From Taklimakanibacter deserti (GTDB lineage: Bacteria; Pseudomonadota; Alphaproteobacteria; Rhizobiales; Aestuariivirgaceae), in assembly GCA_003574785.1 (NCBI GenBank), contig QORU01000021.1, forward strand, positions 1 through 64,000: a stretch of 64,000 bases of DNA, in the 5' to 3' direction. Below the pieces are notes generated by a model. The model did no database searches. It saw only the letters and a list, made by a program, of their open reading frames with translations, and was not told the origin of the DNA. Below, one piece after another: positions 33,092 to 40,898 of the stretch (its first letter is position 1; the number at the start of each line of letters is the position of its first letter). The translations under genes and the position numbers were made by a program.

Positions 33092-33870
33092 GGCCGAAGC
33101 TCACGATGCAGGGCTGGCGCCTCTTCATCTTCCTGGTGATCGCCTTTCTGGTAACGCCGCTCATCCTCGTCATCTTGTTCAGCTTCAATTCATCGGCGCT
33201 GACCAGCCTGCCGCTCACCGGCTTCACCTTCGACTGGTATCGCCGCCTCTTCGCCAATGAGAGTTTTTGGCCGGCCTTGACCAACAGCCTGATCATAGGC
33301 TTCACCGTCGCGGTCCTGTCGGTCGTGGTGGGCACGCTCGCCGCTTTGGCGCTTGTGCGCTTCAAACCGAAGGGCGCCGACCGGTTGATGGCCCTGCTTT
33401 CGGCCCCGATGATGATGCCCGCCCTCATCATCGGCATAGCGCTCCTGGTCTTCTTTAAGCGCCTCCTCGACGTCCCGCTCGGTCTGCCGACGGTCATTCT
33501 CGGCCATCTGGTGATCATCCAGCCTTTCGTCATCGCCATCCTCCATGCGCGGCTCGCGACATTCGACTGGTCGCTGGTCGAGAGCGCCCGCGATCTCGGC
33601 GCCTCGCCGCTCAGGGCCTTCGCCACCATCACCTTGCCGATCATCCAGCCGACCATCGTCGGCGCCGCACTGATCGCGCTTTCCATCTCGCTCGACGATT
33701 TCGTCATCACTTTTCTCACCATCGGCGCCGGCAACACCTTGCCGACCATGGTCTGGGGCCTGGTGCGCACCTCGCTCGATCCCACCATCAATGCGCTCGC
33801 CACTTTGCTGCTTGTCCTCAGCATCGGATCGACCATAGTGGCCCTGTCGGTCAGCCGGTATCGCGGGTGA
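33088..33870 (+). CDS. ABC transporter permease, PotC type
   Basis: A 260-aa permease, partner of the PotB-type protein. It has six helices, the EAA loop ESARDLGASPLRAFATITLPII and the PotC-like LILVILFSFNSSALTSLPLTG start and SISLDDFVITFLTIGAGNTLP segment. The ATG overlaps the preceding gene by four bases. The next gene, an SDR, starts 4 bp later. No ATPase gene belongs to this set, unlike normal potABCD operons. Confidence 0.92.
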   Translation: MRPKLTMQGWRLFIFLVIAFLVTPLILVILFSFNSSALTSLPLTGFTFDWYRRLFANESFWPALTNSLIIGFTVAVLSVVVGTLAALALVRFKPKGADRLMALLSAPMMMPALIIGIALLVFFKRLLDVPLGLPTVILGHLVIIQPFVIAILHARLATFDWSLVESARDLGASPLRAFATITLPIIQPTIVGAALIALSISLDDFVITFLTIGAGNTLPTMVWGLVRTSLDPTINALATLLLVLSIGSTIVALSVSRYRG

Positions 33871-33874
33871 AAGG

Positions 33875-34642
33875 ATGATGGTCTTCGACTATAGCGGGAA
33901 ATCCGTGTTGGTGACGGGCGCGGGCCGGGGCTTGGGCTTTGCCATCGCGCAAGCCTTCCTTGCCGCCGGCGCCAGCGTCTTCCTCAATGACCGCACCGCC
34001 GAGCAGGTCGATGCCGCAATCGCCAAGGCCGGTGGGGGCGAACACCTGATTCCGGCCCCGGCCGACCTCGCGACCGCTAAAGGAGCGGCTCTGGCCCTGG
34101 CGCCAGTGCTCCGCCACGGCCGGCTCGACATCCTGGTCAACAATGCGGCGGTCAATATCGAGAAGCCGATCGAAGAGACCGACGATGCGCATTGGGACCT
34201 GCATCTGGCGGTCGTGCTGAAGGCCGCCTTCTTCACCACGCGCACCGCTTTGCCTTTGCTCACGCAATCGCAAGGCTCGGTCGTCAATATCGCCTCCGAG
34301 CTCGGTCTCCAGGCGATCGCCGACAACATCGCCTATGTTTCGGCGAAGCACGGCCTCATCGCCATGACGCGATCCATGGCGCTCGAGCTGGCGCCACTCA
34401 ACATCCGCCTCAACGCGCTCTGTCCCGGCACGATGGATACCGAGCTGATGCAGGATTGTGCCAGGGCGAGCGGTGATCCCGACGATTACTATCGAAGGTT
34501 CCGGCAGTATCATCCGCTCGGACGGCTTGCCACGCCGCAGGAGATCGCGGCCTTCGTGCTCTGCCTCGCCTCGCCCGCCGCCGCCTTCATGACGGGGAGC
34601 GCGGTGGCGATCGATGGCGGCAGCTCGGCGGGGAGGATGTGA
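33875..34642 (+). CDS. Short-chain dehydrogenase/reductase (SDR)
   Basis: A 255-aa classical SDR with TGAGRGLGFAIAQAF, VLVNNAAVNIEKP-like ILVNNAAVN, Ser in VNIASELGLQAI, the YVSAKHG Tyr-Lys pair, and the SAVAIDGGSSAG end. The cofactor strand ends in FLNDRT (Asp), which suggests NAD. Starts at ATG 33875 or ATG 33878 are both possible. Its stop overlaps the start of a second SDR. In this operon it probably oxidises a sugar or a keto-sugar-acid intermediate. Confidence 0.9.
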   Translation: MMVFDYSGKSVLVTGAGRGLGFAIAQAFLAAGASVFLNDRTAEQVDAAIAKAGGGEHLIPAPADLATAKGAALALAPVLRHGRLDILVNNAAVNIEKPIEETDDAHWDLHLAVVLKAAFFTTRTALPLLTQSQGSVVNIASELGLQAIADNIAYVSAKHGLIAMTRSMALELAPLNIRLNALCPGTMDTELMQDCARASGDPDDYYRRFRQYHPLGRLATPQEIAAFVLCLASPAAAFMTGSAVAIDGGSSAGRM

Positions 34643-35394
34643 TGGCTCTGCTGTCCGGAAAGCGCGTCCTGGTGACCGGATCGACGCGCGGCATCGGCCG
34701 CGCCACGGCCGAGCTCTTTCTGGCGAAAGGGGCCGAGGTCATCGTGCATGGGAGGAGCCGGGGCGATGTCGACCGCACGATCGATGAGCTCGGCCATCGC
34801 GATCGGATCACGGGACATGCCGCCGATCTGGCGCGCCGCGGCGAGACGAAGCGCCTCGCTGAGGAAGCGGGCGCAATCGATATATTGGTGAATTGCGCCG
34901 GCATCTATATCGAGAAGTCCATCATCAACTCGGATGAGGCCTTCTTCGACCGCACCATCGAGATCAACCTGACCGCGGGCTTCCTGCTCAGCCGATCGCT
35001 GTTGCCTTCTCTGCGGCAGAGGCGCGGCGTCATCGTCAATGTCAGCTCCGATGCCGGCCTCCTGGGCTATGGCGGGAGCTCTGTCTATGCCGCCTCGAAA
35101 GGCGCCGTCATCGGCCTGACCAAGGCGCTCGCGGTGGAGCTCGCCCCCGATGTCCGGGCGCTCTGCATCTGTCCGGGACCGGTCGCGACCGACATGATGG
35201 AGAATGCCGTCAAGGCCACGTCCGATCCCGAAGCGGCGCGCCGGCAATGGGCGAGTTTTCCGCTGCTCGGCCGCGTCGCTCGTCCAAGCGAGATCGCCGA
35301 GGCCATTGTCTTTGCGGCATCGCCCGCCGCGAGCTTCGCCACCGGCAGCATCATCACCATCGATGGCGGCACAACCGCCGGCAAACGAGTTTGA
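34642..35394 (+). CDS. Short-chain dehydrogenase/reductase (SDR), second copy
   Basis: A 250-aa classical SDR. Motifs are TGSTRGIGRATAELF, ILVNCAGIY in place of NNAG, Ser in VNVSSDAGLLGYGG, YAASKGA and the SIITIDGGTTAG end. The cofactor strand ends VHGRSRGD, with Arg and Ser, which favours NADP over NAD, unlike the SDR just upstream. ATG 34642 lies 6 bp after GGGAGG and overlaps the preceding stop (TGATG); the GTG at 34639 is an alternative. A lactonase-type gene follows after 13 bp. Confidence 0.9.
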   Translation: MALLSGKRVLVTGSTRGIGRATAELFLAKGAEVIVHGRSRGDVDRTIDELGHRDRITGHAADLARRGETKRLAEEAGAIDILVNCAGIYIEKSIINSDEAFFDRTIEINLTAGFLLSRSLLPSLRQRRGVIVNVSSDAGLLGYGGSSVYAASKGAVIGLTKALAVELAPDVRALCICPGPVATDMMENAVKATSDPEAARRQWASFPLLGRVARPSEIAEAIVFAASPAASFATGSIITIDGGTTAGKRV

Positions 35395-35407
35395 GAGGAA
35401 AACGAAC

Positions 35408-36292
35408 ATGAGCGGTTCCGATTGGCAGATCTGCGCCCAAACGCATGACAGGCTGGGCGAAAGCATCTTGTGGCATCCTACCGAACAGGCGCTCTATTGG
35501 ATCGATTTCTATGGGCCCTTCGTGCATCGGCGGAAACAGGCGAAGGGTCCGGTCGAGACCTGGAAGATCGATGCCGGCAAGGCGATCGGATCGCTGGTCT
35601 TCGCCGACAAGGGCCGCCTCCTTCTGGCGCTCGACAACGGTCTCTATCTCTTTGATCCCGCGACCGGCAAGACCACGGCGTTTGCCGATCCGAAAAAGGG
35701 CCGCACCGATTTGGGCTTCAATGACGGCAAGATCGATCGCGCCGGGCGCTATTGGATCGGAACTTATGATGTCCCGGAAGTCTCGCCCAACGCCATCTTC
35801 TATCGCGTTGCCGCCGACGGGACGGCGACCGTCGCCGATGACGGCTTCGTCGTCTGCAACGGTCCCAGTTTTTCGCCCGACAACCGCAAGCTCTATTTCA
35901 GCGATTCCTATGGCCGCCGCATCCTCTCCTATGACCTCGGCCAGGACGGGACGCTGTCGGGCAAGCGCACTTTCATTCAGTTTGGACCGGATGACGGCCT
36001 GCCCGATGGGCTGACCGTCGACAGCGCCGGCAATATCTGGTGCGCGCTCTATGCCGGAAGCAAGGTCGTGTGCCTCGATCCGCAAGGGACGATCAAGCTG
36101 TCGCTGCCGCTCCCCACGGCCCATGTCACCAGCCTGTGCTTCGGCGGGCCGGGGCTCAAGACGCTCCATGTCACGACGGGATGGGGCGCCGGAACGACGG
36201 AAGAAACCAAGGCACAGGATATTGGCGGCTCGGTCTTCATGCGGCCGGTCGATATTCCGGGCCTGCCGGAGCCGATCATCACCCTTTCCTAG
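35408..36292 (+). CDS. SMP-30/gluconolactonase/LRE family lactonase
   Basis: A 294-aa six-bladed beta-propeller hydrolase. The metal-binding pattern is LGESILWHPTEQALYWID (Glu ligand), LGFNDGKIDRAGRYWIGTYD (Asn), CNGPSFSPDNRKLYFSDSYG and DGLPDGLTVDSAGNIWCALY (Asp ligand and general base). Such enzymes open sugar lactones to aldonic acids. GAGAGGAAAAC precedes the ATG. With the enolase-type dehydratase and two SDRs it completes the core of a non-phosphorylating sugar oxidation route. Its 3' end overlaps the convergent malic enzyme gene by 14 bp. Confidence 0.9.
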   Translation: MSGSDWQICAQTHDRLGESILWHPTEQALYWIDFYGPFVHRRKQAKGPVETWKIDAGKAIGSLVFADKGRLLLALDNGLYLFDPATGKTTAFADPKKGRTDLGFNDGKIDRAGRYWIGTYDVPEVSPNAIFYRVAADGTATVADDGFVVCNGPSFSPDNRKLYFSDSYGRRILSYDLGQDGTLSGKRTFIQFGPDDGLPDGLTVDSAGNIWCALYAGSKVVCLDPQGTIKLSLPLPTAHVTSLCFGGPGLKTLHVTTGWGAGTTEETKAQDIGGSVFMRPVDIPGLPEPIITLS

Positions 36293-37553
36293 GCAGGCTC
36301 GCTTGCCGTTCCGCGACCAGCTGCGTCAGCGCCAAAGTGCGGGACCGCACTTCCCCCGGTCTCACGCTGATTTGGGCAAGCCCTTCCGACACCGCCGCCA
36401 GCGCAGCGGCCTCGGCTACGCTCGCATGGGTGAGAGGATCGAGCGGCGAGGGCAGGATATGCTCGGTGTCGTTGCTGCCGAGCCTCGCCAGCATGCGCGA
36501 TGCGGCAAGGCACATGCCGATCGAGACGGACTTCGCTTTCGTATCGAGCGCGCCCCGCATGAGGCCGGGGAAAGCCAGCACATTGTTGCAGTGATTGGGG
36601 AAGTCGAACCGCCCGCTGGCCGCGATCGCAGCACCCGCGGCGCGCGCTCTGTCGGGCGATATCTCGGGCTCGGGATTGGCGAGCGCAAAAACGATCGGAT
36701 CCTTGGCCATCGCGCGGATCATTTTTTCATCGACGATGCCGCCGACCGAGAGACCGATGAAGACGTCCGCCCCCTTCAGCGCATCGGCAAGGCCGCCGGT
36801 CAGTTGCGAACGGTTGCTGCGCGCCGCGATCTCGCGCCAATAATCATGCGCCAGCGGATCCCCGGCCTTCAATATGCCGTTGCGGTCGACGGCCACGATA
36901 TCGCCGACACCGAGCGCCTCCAGCATGAAGATCGTCGCCGAGCCGGCCGCGCCCACGCCATTGACCACGACTCGGACATCGCCGGGTTTCCGCCCCGTGA
37001 GCTCCAGCGCCTTGATGAGGCCGCCCAGCGCCACCGTCGCCGTTCCATATTGATCGTCGTGAATGACCGGAATCGACAGCCTTTCATCCAGTGAACGCAA
37101 TATCCGGAAGCAATGCGGTGCCGCGACATCTTCCATGTTGATGCCGCCAAAACTCGGCTCGAGGGCCGCCACCACGTCGCAGAACTGTTCCGGGCTTTTG
37201 ACATCGAGGCACAATGGCATGCAGTCGATGCCGGCCAGCGCCTTGAACATCACCGCCTTGCCTTCCATCACCGGCATGCCGGCATGGGGCCCGACATTGC
37301 CGAAGCCCAGCACCGCCGTGCCGTCGGTGACCAGCGCCACCATATTGTCCTTGGTCGTCTGCCGGCCGAGCTCTTCCGGATGCGCCAACAGCCGGCGCAC
37401 AACATGGCCGACGCCTGGCGTATAGGCGACCGCCATATCGGCCAGCGTCTCGGCGCCTACCTTGGGCAGGATCTCGATCTTGCCATGGCCGGAATAGACG
37501 TCGCGCCCGAAGGCCAGCGCCCGGTCCTCGAAGGTCGACGATGCGTCATTCAT
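36279..37553 (-). CDS. Malic enzyme (malate dehydrogenase, oxaloacetate-decarboxylating)
   Basis: A 424-aa malic enzyme of the short type, without the C-terminal phosphotransacetylase-like domain found in rhizobial DME/TME. Motifs are AYTPGVGHVVRR with the catalytic Tyr, TDGTAVLGFGNVGPHAGMPVMEGK with the catalytic Lys, the metal-binding NMEDVAAPHCF and PVIHDDQYGTATVALGG, and the NAD(P) loop VVNGVGAAGSATI. It converts malate to pyruvate and CO2. It is the last gene of the LacI-controlled operon, coupled to the preceding gene by ATGA, so it may feed pyruvate or NADPH from C4 acids made by that pathway. Confidence 0.92.
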   Translation of the reverse strand: MNDASSTFEDRALAFGRDVYSGHGKIEILPKVGAETLADMAVAYTPGVGHVVRRLLAHPEELGRQTTKDNMVALVTDGTAVLGFGNVGPHAGMPVMEGKAVMFKALAGIDCMPLCLDVKSPEQFCDVVAALEPSFGGINMEDVAAPHCFRILRSLDERLSIPVIHDDQYGTATVALGGLIKALELTGRKPGDVRVVVNGVGAAGSATIFMLEALGVGDIVAVDRNGILKAGDPLAHDYWREIAARSNRSQLTGGLADALKGADVFIGLSVGGIVDEKMIRAMAKDPIVFALANPEPEISPDRARAAGAAIAASGRFDFPNHCNNVLAFPGLMRGALDTKAKSVSIGMCLAASRMLARLGSNDTEHILPSPLDPLTHASVAEAAALAAVSEGLAQISVRPGEVRSRTLALTQLVAERQASLPRKG

Positions 37554-38707
37554 GCGGCGACCAGCCGGTCGAGGGTGCGGAAGGCGGCATCCTCGTCCTC
37601 GCGCACCAGGATCTCATAGAGCGTGATCTGGCTGAGCTGCGACCACACATAGTTCTTGAGCTGGTTGAACGGCTTTCCGGCCTGGTCGCACTCCTTGAGC
37701 TTGAGCCGGCTTGCCGCGAACTGGCGCAGCATCGGCTCGGTATAGAGATGCGCGGCGCCCATCGTATAGGGCCAGTTCATGTCGGCGAGATGAGTGACCC
37801 ATTGCTCGGCCGGCTGCGGCGCCAGTACCACCTCGCCGCCTTTCCTTTCGAGCAGGCCGTAACCGACCGGATCGACATTGGCCAGCACGGCGGCGGCCTT
37901 GATGAAATGGGCGACACGGTCGAGCCCGACCCAGTTCGTCACCACCTTGCGGCCGTCCATCGACGCATTGAGCGCGGAGAGCTGATGCGCCGCCGCCATG
38001 GCCATGACGATCCGGCTGTCGAAGCGGCGATGCATCAGCTCGGCCGTCACATAGATGCAGTGCGCATGCCAGGTATCGTCATAGACGGTGCGCGGCTCCT
38101 CGAGCCAGGTGCCGTCCTGCTGCCACTGATAAAGCCAGACCTTCGGATATTCATGCACCAGGAGGCCCGCCACCGACACGTCGCGATTGATCGGCACGCC
38201 ATAGACCTGGCGGTAATTCTGCGTATAGGCATCGGCCATGCGGATATTATAGGCGACCGTCAGTGCGAGCCCGCCCGGATGCGCATTGTAGAAATCATTA
38301 TGGCTCGAGGGCGCGGTGAGATAGGTCTGCGGCGACATGTGCCCCCTGGGCCACACATGGTCGGGATCGTCCGCCGCATTGAAGAAGCCGAGCTTGACCA
38401 TTTCCTTGAACAGCTTTCGCCGGTCGTCGTCGCTCGGATACAATTCAAGGAAGGTGATCTTAGGTCCCGTGATGCATTCGGTCATCAGCCGGCGATAATC
38501 GGCATCCTCGAGGCTGGCCGCGGTGCGCAGGAGCTCGTTATAGATGCCCATGATCATCAAGGACGAGCGCGCCATGTCCTCGGGCGACATGGCGATCACC
38601 TCCTCCAGCCGCCGTTGCGGTGCCAGTTCCAGGTCGTCGGAAAATTTCGCATAGGCGAACTTTCCGGGCAGTCCGCCATGCTTGCCGCAAGCGCCTGTCA
38701 CACACAT
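37550..38707 (-). CDS. Unrecognised HD-like domain protein
   Basis: A 385-aa soluble protein I cannot assign to a named family. The middle part has the spacing of an HD-superfamily metal hydrolase: His143 (NAHPGG, then a helix), His185-Glu186 in LLVHEYPKVW where HD enzymes have L-L-H-D, then His214/His216 (WHAH), His241 (AAAHQ) and Asp263 (GLDRV). Glu in place of the HD aspartate is unusual. The N-terminus has CVTGACGKHGG, with two cysteines. It overlaps the ATPase gene before it by 10 bp and the malic enzyme gene by ATGA, so it belongs to the operon. The substrate is unknown. Confidence 0.75.
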   Translation of the reverse strand: MCVTGACGKHGGLPGKFAYAKFSDDLELAPQRRLEEVIAMSPEDMARSSLMIMGIYNELLRTAASLEDADYRRLMTECITGPKITFLELYPSDDDRRKLFKEMVKLGFFNAADDPDHVWPRGHMSPQTYLTAPSSHNDFYNAHPGGLALTVAYNIRMADAYTQNYRQVYGVPINRDVSVAGLLVHEYPKVWLYQWQQDGTWLEEPRTVYDDTWHAHCIYVTAELMHRRFDSRIVMAMAAAHQLSALNASMDGRKVVTNWVGLDRVAHFIKAAAVLANVDPVGYGLLERKGGEVVLAPQPAEQWVTHLADMNWPYTMGAAHLYTEPMLRQFAASRLKLKECDQAGKPFNQLKNYVWSQLSQITLYEILVREDEDAAFRTLDRLVAA

Positions 38708-39825
38708 GTGAATTCCTCCTTCTTCGCAAGATCGGCTTCGTCGCGATCGGTGGTGATGAACAATTTCGTGTCCCGGTCGAGGATGCGGCCGCTTTTCACC
38801 GTGAAACCAAACCAGGCCGGCCCTTCGCTCTCAACCGGATGATCGGCCGCGGTCCTGACCTTGATGAGGTGATCACCGAGCTTCACATCCAGGATTTGAT
38901 GGCTACCCAAGTGTTCGATCCACAGGACTTCGCCCGCAAAGGGTGTCTCGGGAGAGGGCCTGGATGCCGCCTGGATTTCTTCCGGCCTGATTCCAACGGC
39001 GGCATGAGCCGGAAGAGGTCCGGCACTTGCGACAGCCGTTGTGAAACCGGACCCGACCGCCTGCGGCGCGCCATTCTTCGGTTTCAGCTCGACAGGCAGG
39101 ATATTCATGGGCGGCGAACCGATGAAGCGCGCCACGAATTCGCTCGCCGGCCGGTGATAGACATCATCCGGCGTGCCCACTTGCTCGAACCGGCCATTGT
39201 TGAGGACGCCGATGCGGTCCGACATCGACAAGGCCTCGATCTGGTCATGCGTCACATAGAGGATCGTCTGGCCGGTCTCGCGATGCAGCTTCTTGAATTC
39301 GAGCCGCAAAGCGATGCGGATACGTGCATCGAGATTGGTGAGGGGCTCGTCGAGCATCAGGAGATCGGCCGGATGGCTGATGGCCCGGCCGATGGCGACC
39401 CGTTGCTGCTCGCCGCCCGAGAAGGTGCGTGGCAACCGGGACAGCAAATGATCGACCTTGAGCAGATTGGCGACCTCATCGACGCGCGCCTTGACCGCCG
39501 CCTCCGCCATCCCGGCGACGCGCAAAGGGAAGGCAACATTCTCGAAACCGGTGCGATCGGGGAACAGAGCGATATTCTGGAACAGCAGGCTCACTTTCCG
39601 CTCGCGCGGCTGCAGCGCGCCGAGATCCCGGCCCTTGAGCGCGATCGTACCGCGATCCTGCCGCTCTAGGCCGGCGATCGTCTTGAGCAGCGTCGACTTG
39701 CCGGCATTGGTCGGTCCGACAATGGTGAAGAACTCACCTTTGCGAAGCCTGAGATCGATGTCGGACAGAGCCGTCACTTTGCCGGGATAAGTCTTGGTGA
39801 TGTCTTTGAGCGCGAGCCAATCCAT
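38698..39825 (-). CDS. CUT1-type ABC transporter ATP-binding protein (canonical member of a pair)
   Basis: A 375-aa MalK/UgpC-like ATPase with an N-terminal nucleotide-binding domain and a C-terminal TOBE/MalK regulatory domain (from about residue 235). Walker A is VGPTNAGKSTLLK, signature FSGGEQQRVAIGRAI, Walker B LLMLDEPLTNLDA, switch His in LYVTHDQIEAL. All catalytic motifs are intact. It shares one base with the preceding ATPase gene (stop and start meet at 39825), so two different ATPases are co-translated. They probably form a heterodimer for the permeases at 40895 and 41781. Confidence 0.92.
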   Translation of the reverse strand: MDWLALKDITKTYPGKVTALSDIDLRLRKGEFFTIVGPTNAGKSTLLKTIAGLERQDRGTIALKGRDLGALQPRERKVSLLFQNIALFPDRTGFENVAFPLRVAGMAEAAVKARVDEVANLLKVDHLLSRLPRTFSGGEQQRVAIGRAISHPADLLMLDEPLTNLDARIRIALRLEFKKLHRETGQTILYVTHDQIEALSMSDRIGVLNNGRFEQVGTPDDVYHRPASEFVARFIGSPPMNILPVELKPKNGAPQAVGSGFTTAVASAGPLPAHAAVGIRPEEIQAASRPSPETPFAGEVLWIEHLGSHQILDVKLGDHLIKVRTAADHPVESEGPAWFGFTVKSGRILDRDTKLFITTDRDEADLAKKEEFTCV

Positions 39826-40898
39826 CAGGCGGCCTCCGGCAGGACGACCTGGTCATTGTCGCCGCGGATGAGATGGACCTTGGCCGCATTCACGCTGGCC
39901 CACAGTTGATCGCCCGGCGCGGCGAAGCCCGGGCGCATGATCGCGGCGGCAACCGCATCGCCATAATCGACATAGGCGACATGCTCGGCCCCCAGATTCT
40001 CGACAAAGCGCACGATGGTCCGGGCCGCGCCGGCGCTCTTCTCGCGCGCGAGCCTGAGGTCGTGCGGCCGGATGCCGAGCAGATGCAGGCCCTGGGGCGC
40101 ATCGCTGACGCGCAAGGCGATCGCTTCATGCAGGGCCGTCACCGCCCGGCCCTCGATCACTTGGCAGGGAACCAGGTTGATGGGCGGATCGCCGATGAAC
40201 TCGGCAACGAAGCGCGTCCGGGGCCGGTGATAGATCTCCTGCGGCGTGCCGATCTGCTCGATGACGCCTTGCCGCATCACCGCGATCCGGTCTGACATCG
40301 CCATGGCCTCGACCTGGTCATGCGTCACATAGAGCACGGTCTGGCCGAGGCTCTTCTGGATCTGCTTGAGCTCGCTGCGCAGCGAGGCGCGCAAACCCGC
40401 ATCGAGATTGGACATGGGCTCATCGAGCAGCAGCAGGCGCGGCTCCGTCACCAGCACGCGGGCGATGGCGACACGCTGCATCTCGCTCATATTGAGGCTG
40501 GCGCCGCGGCGGTCGAGCAGTGCGGTGAGATCGAGCTTGGCCGCGATATCGGCAATGCGCCGTCCGCGCTCGGCGCGGGCGACAGCTTGCGCCTCGAGAC
40601 CGAAAGCCAGATTGCTCTTGACGGTCAGCCGGCTGAAGACTGCATAGTCCTGGAACACCATCCCGATCCGGCGGCGGCCGGGCGGCGTGTCATTGACCGG
40701 TTTGCCGTCGATGGCGATGGTCCCGGCGCTCGGCGTCTCGAAGCCCGCGATCATCGCGAGCGTCGTCGACTTGCCGCAGCCCGACGCGCCGAGCAGCGAC
40801 AGGAACTCTCCCGACGCCAGCGTGAGGTCGAGGCCGCGCACCGCCTCGACGCCGTCATAGCTCTTGGCCAGCCCCTTGAGCGCGAGCCGCGGGGTCAT
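39825..40898 (-). CDS. CUT1-type ABC transporter ATP-binding protein (degenerate signature)
   Basis: A 357-aa MalK-like ATPase with TOBE domain. Walker A is LGASGCGKSTTLAMIAG and Walker B LLLLDEPMSNLDA, with the switch His in LYVTHDQVEAM, but the signature reads LNMSEMQRVAIARVL instead of LSGGQ-QR-A-ARAL. In a dimer with the other ATPase this would give one normal and one altered ATP site. ATG 40898 makes an ATGA overlap with the permease; the long open frame to 41663 is a shadow. Two-ATPase importers of this type are known for glycerol (GlpSTPQV in rhizobia). Confidence 0.92.
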   Translation of the reverse strand: MTPRLALKGLAKSYDGVEAVRGLDLTLASGEFLSLLGASGCGKSTTLAMIAGFETPSAGTIAIDGKPVNDTPPGRRRIGMVFQDYAVFSRLTVKSNLAFGLEAQAVARAERGRRIADIAAKLDLTALLDRRGASLNMSEMQRVAIARVLVTEPRLLLLDEPMSNLDAGLRASLRSELKQIQKSLGQTVLYVTHDQVEAMAMSDRIAVMRQGVIEQIGTPQEIYHRPRTRFVAEFIGDPPINLVPCQVIEGRAVTALHEAIALRVSDAPQGLHLLGIRPHDLRLAREKSAGAARTIVRFVENLGAEHVAYVDYGDAVAAAIMRPGFAAPGDQLWASVNAAKVHLIRGDNDQVVLPEAA

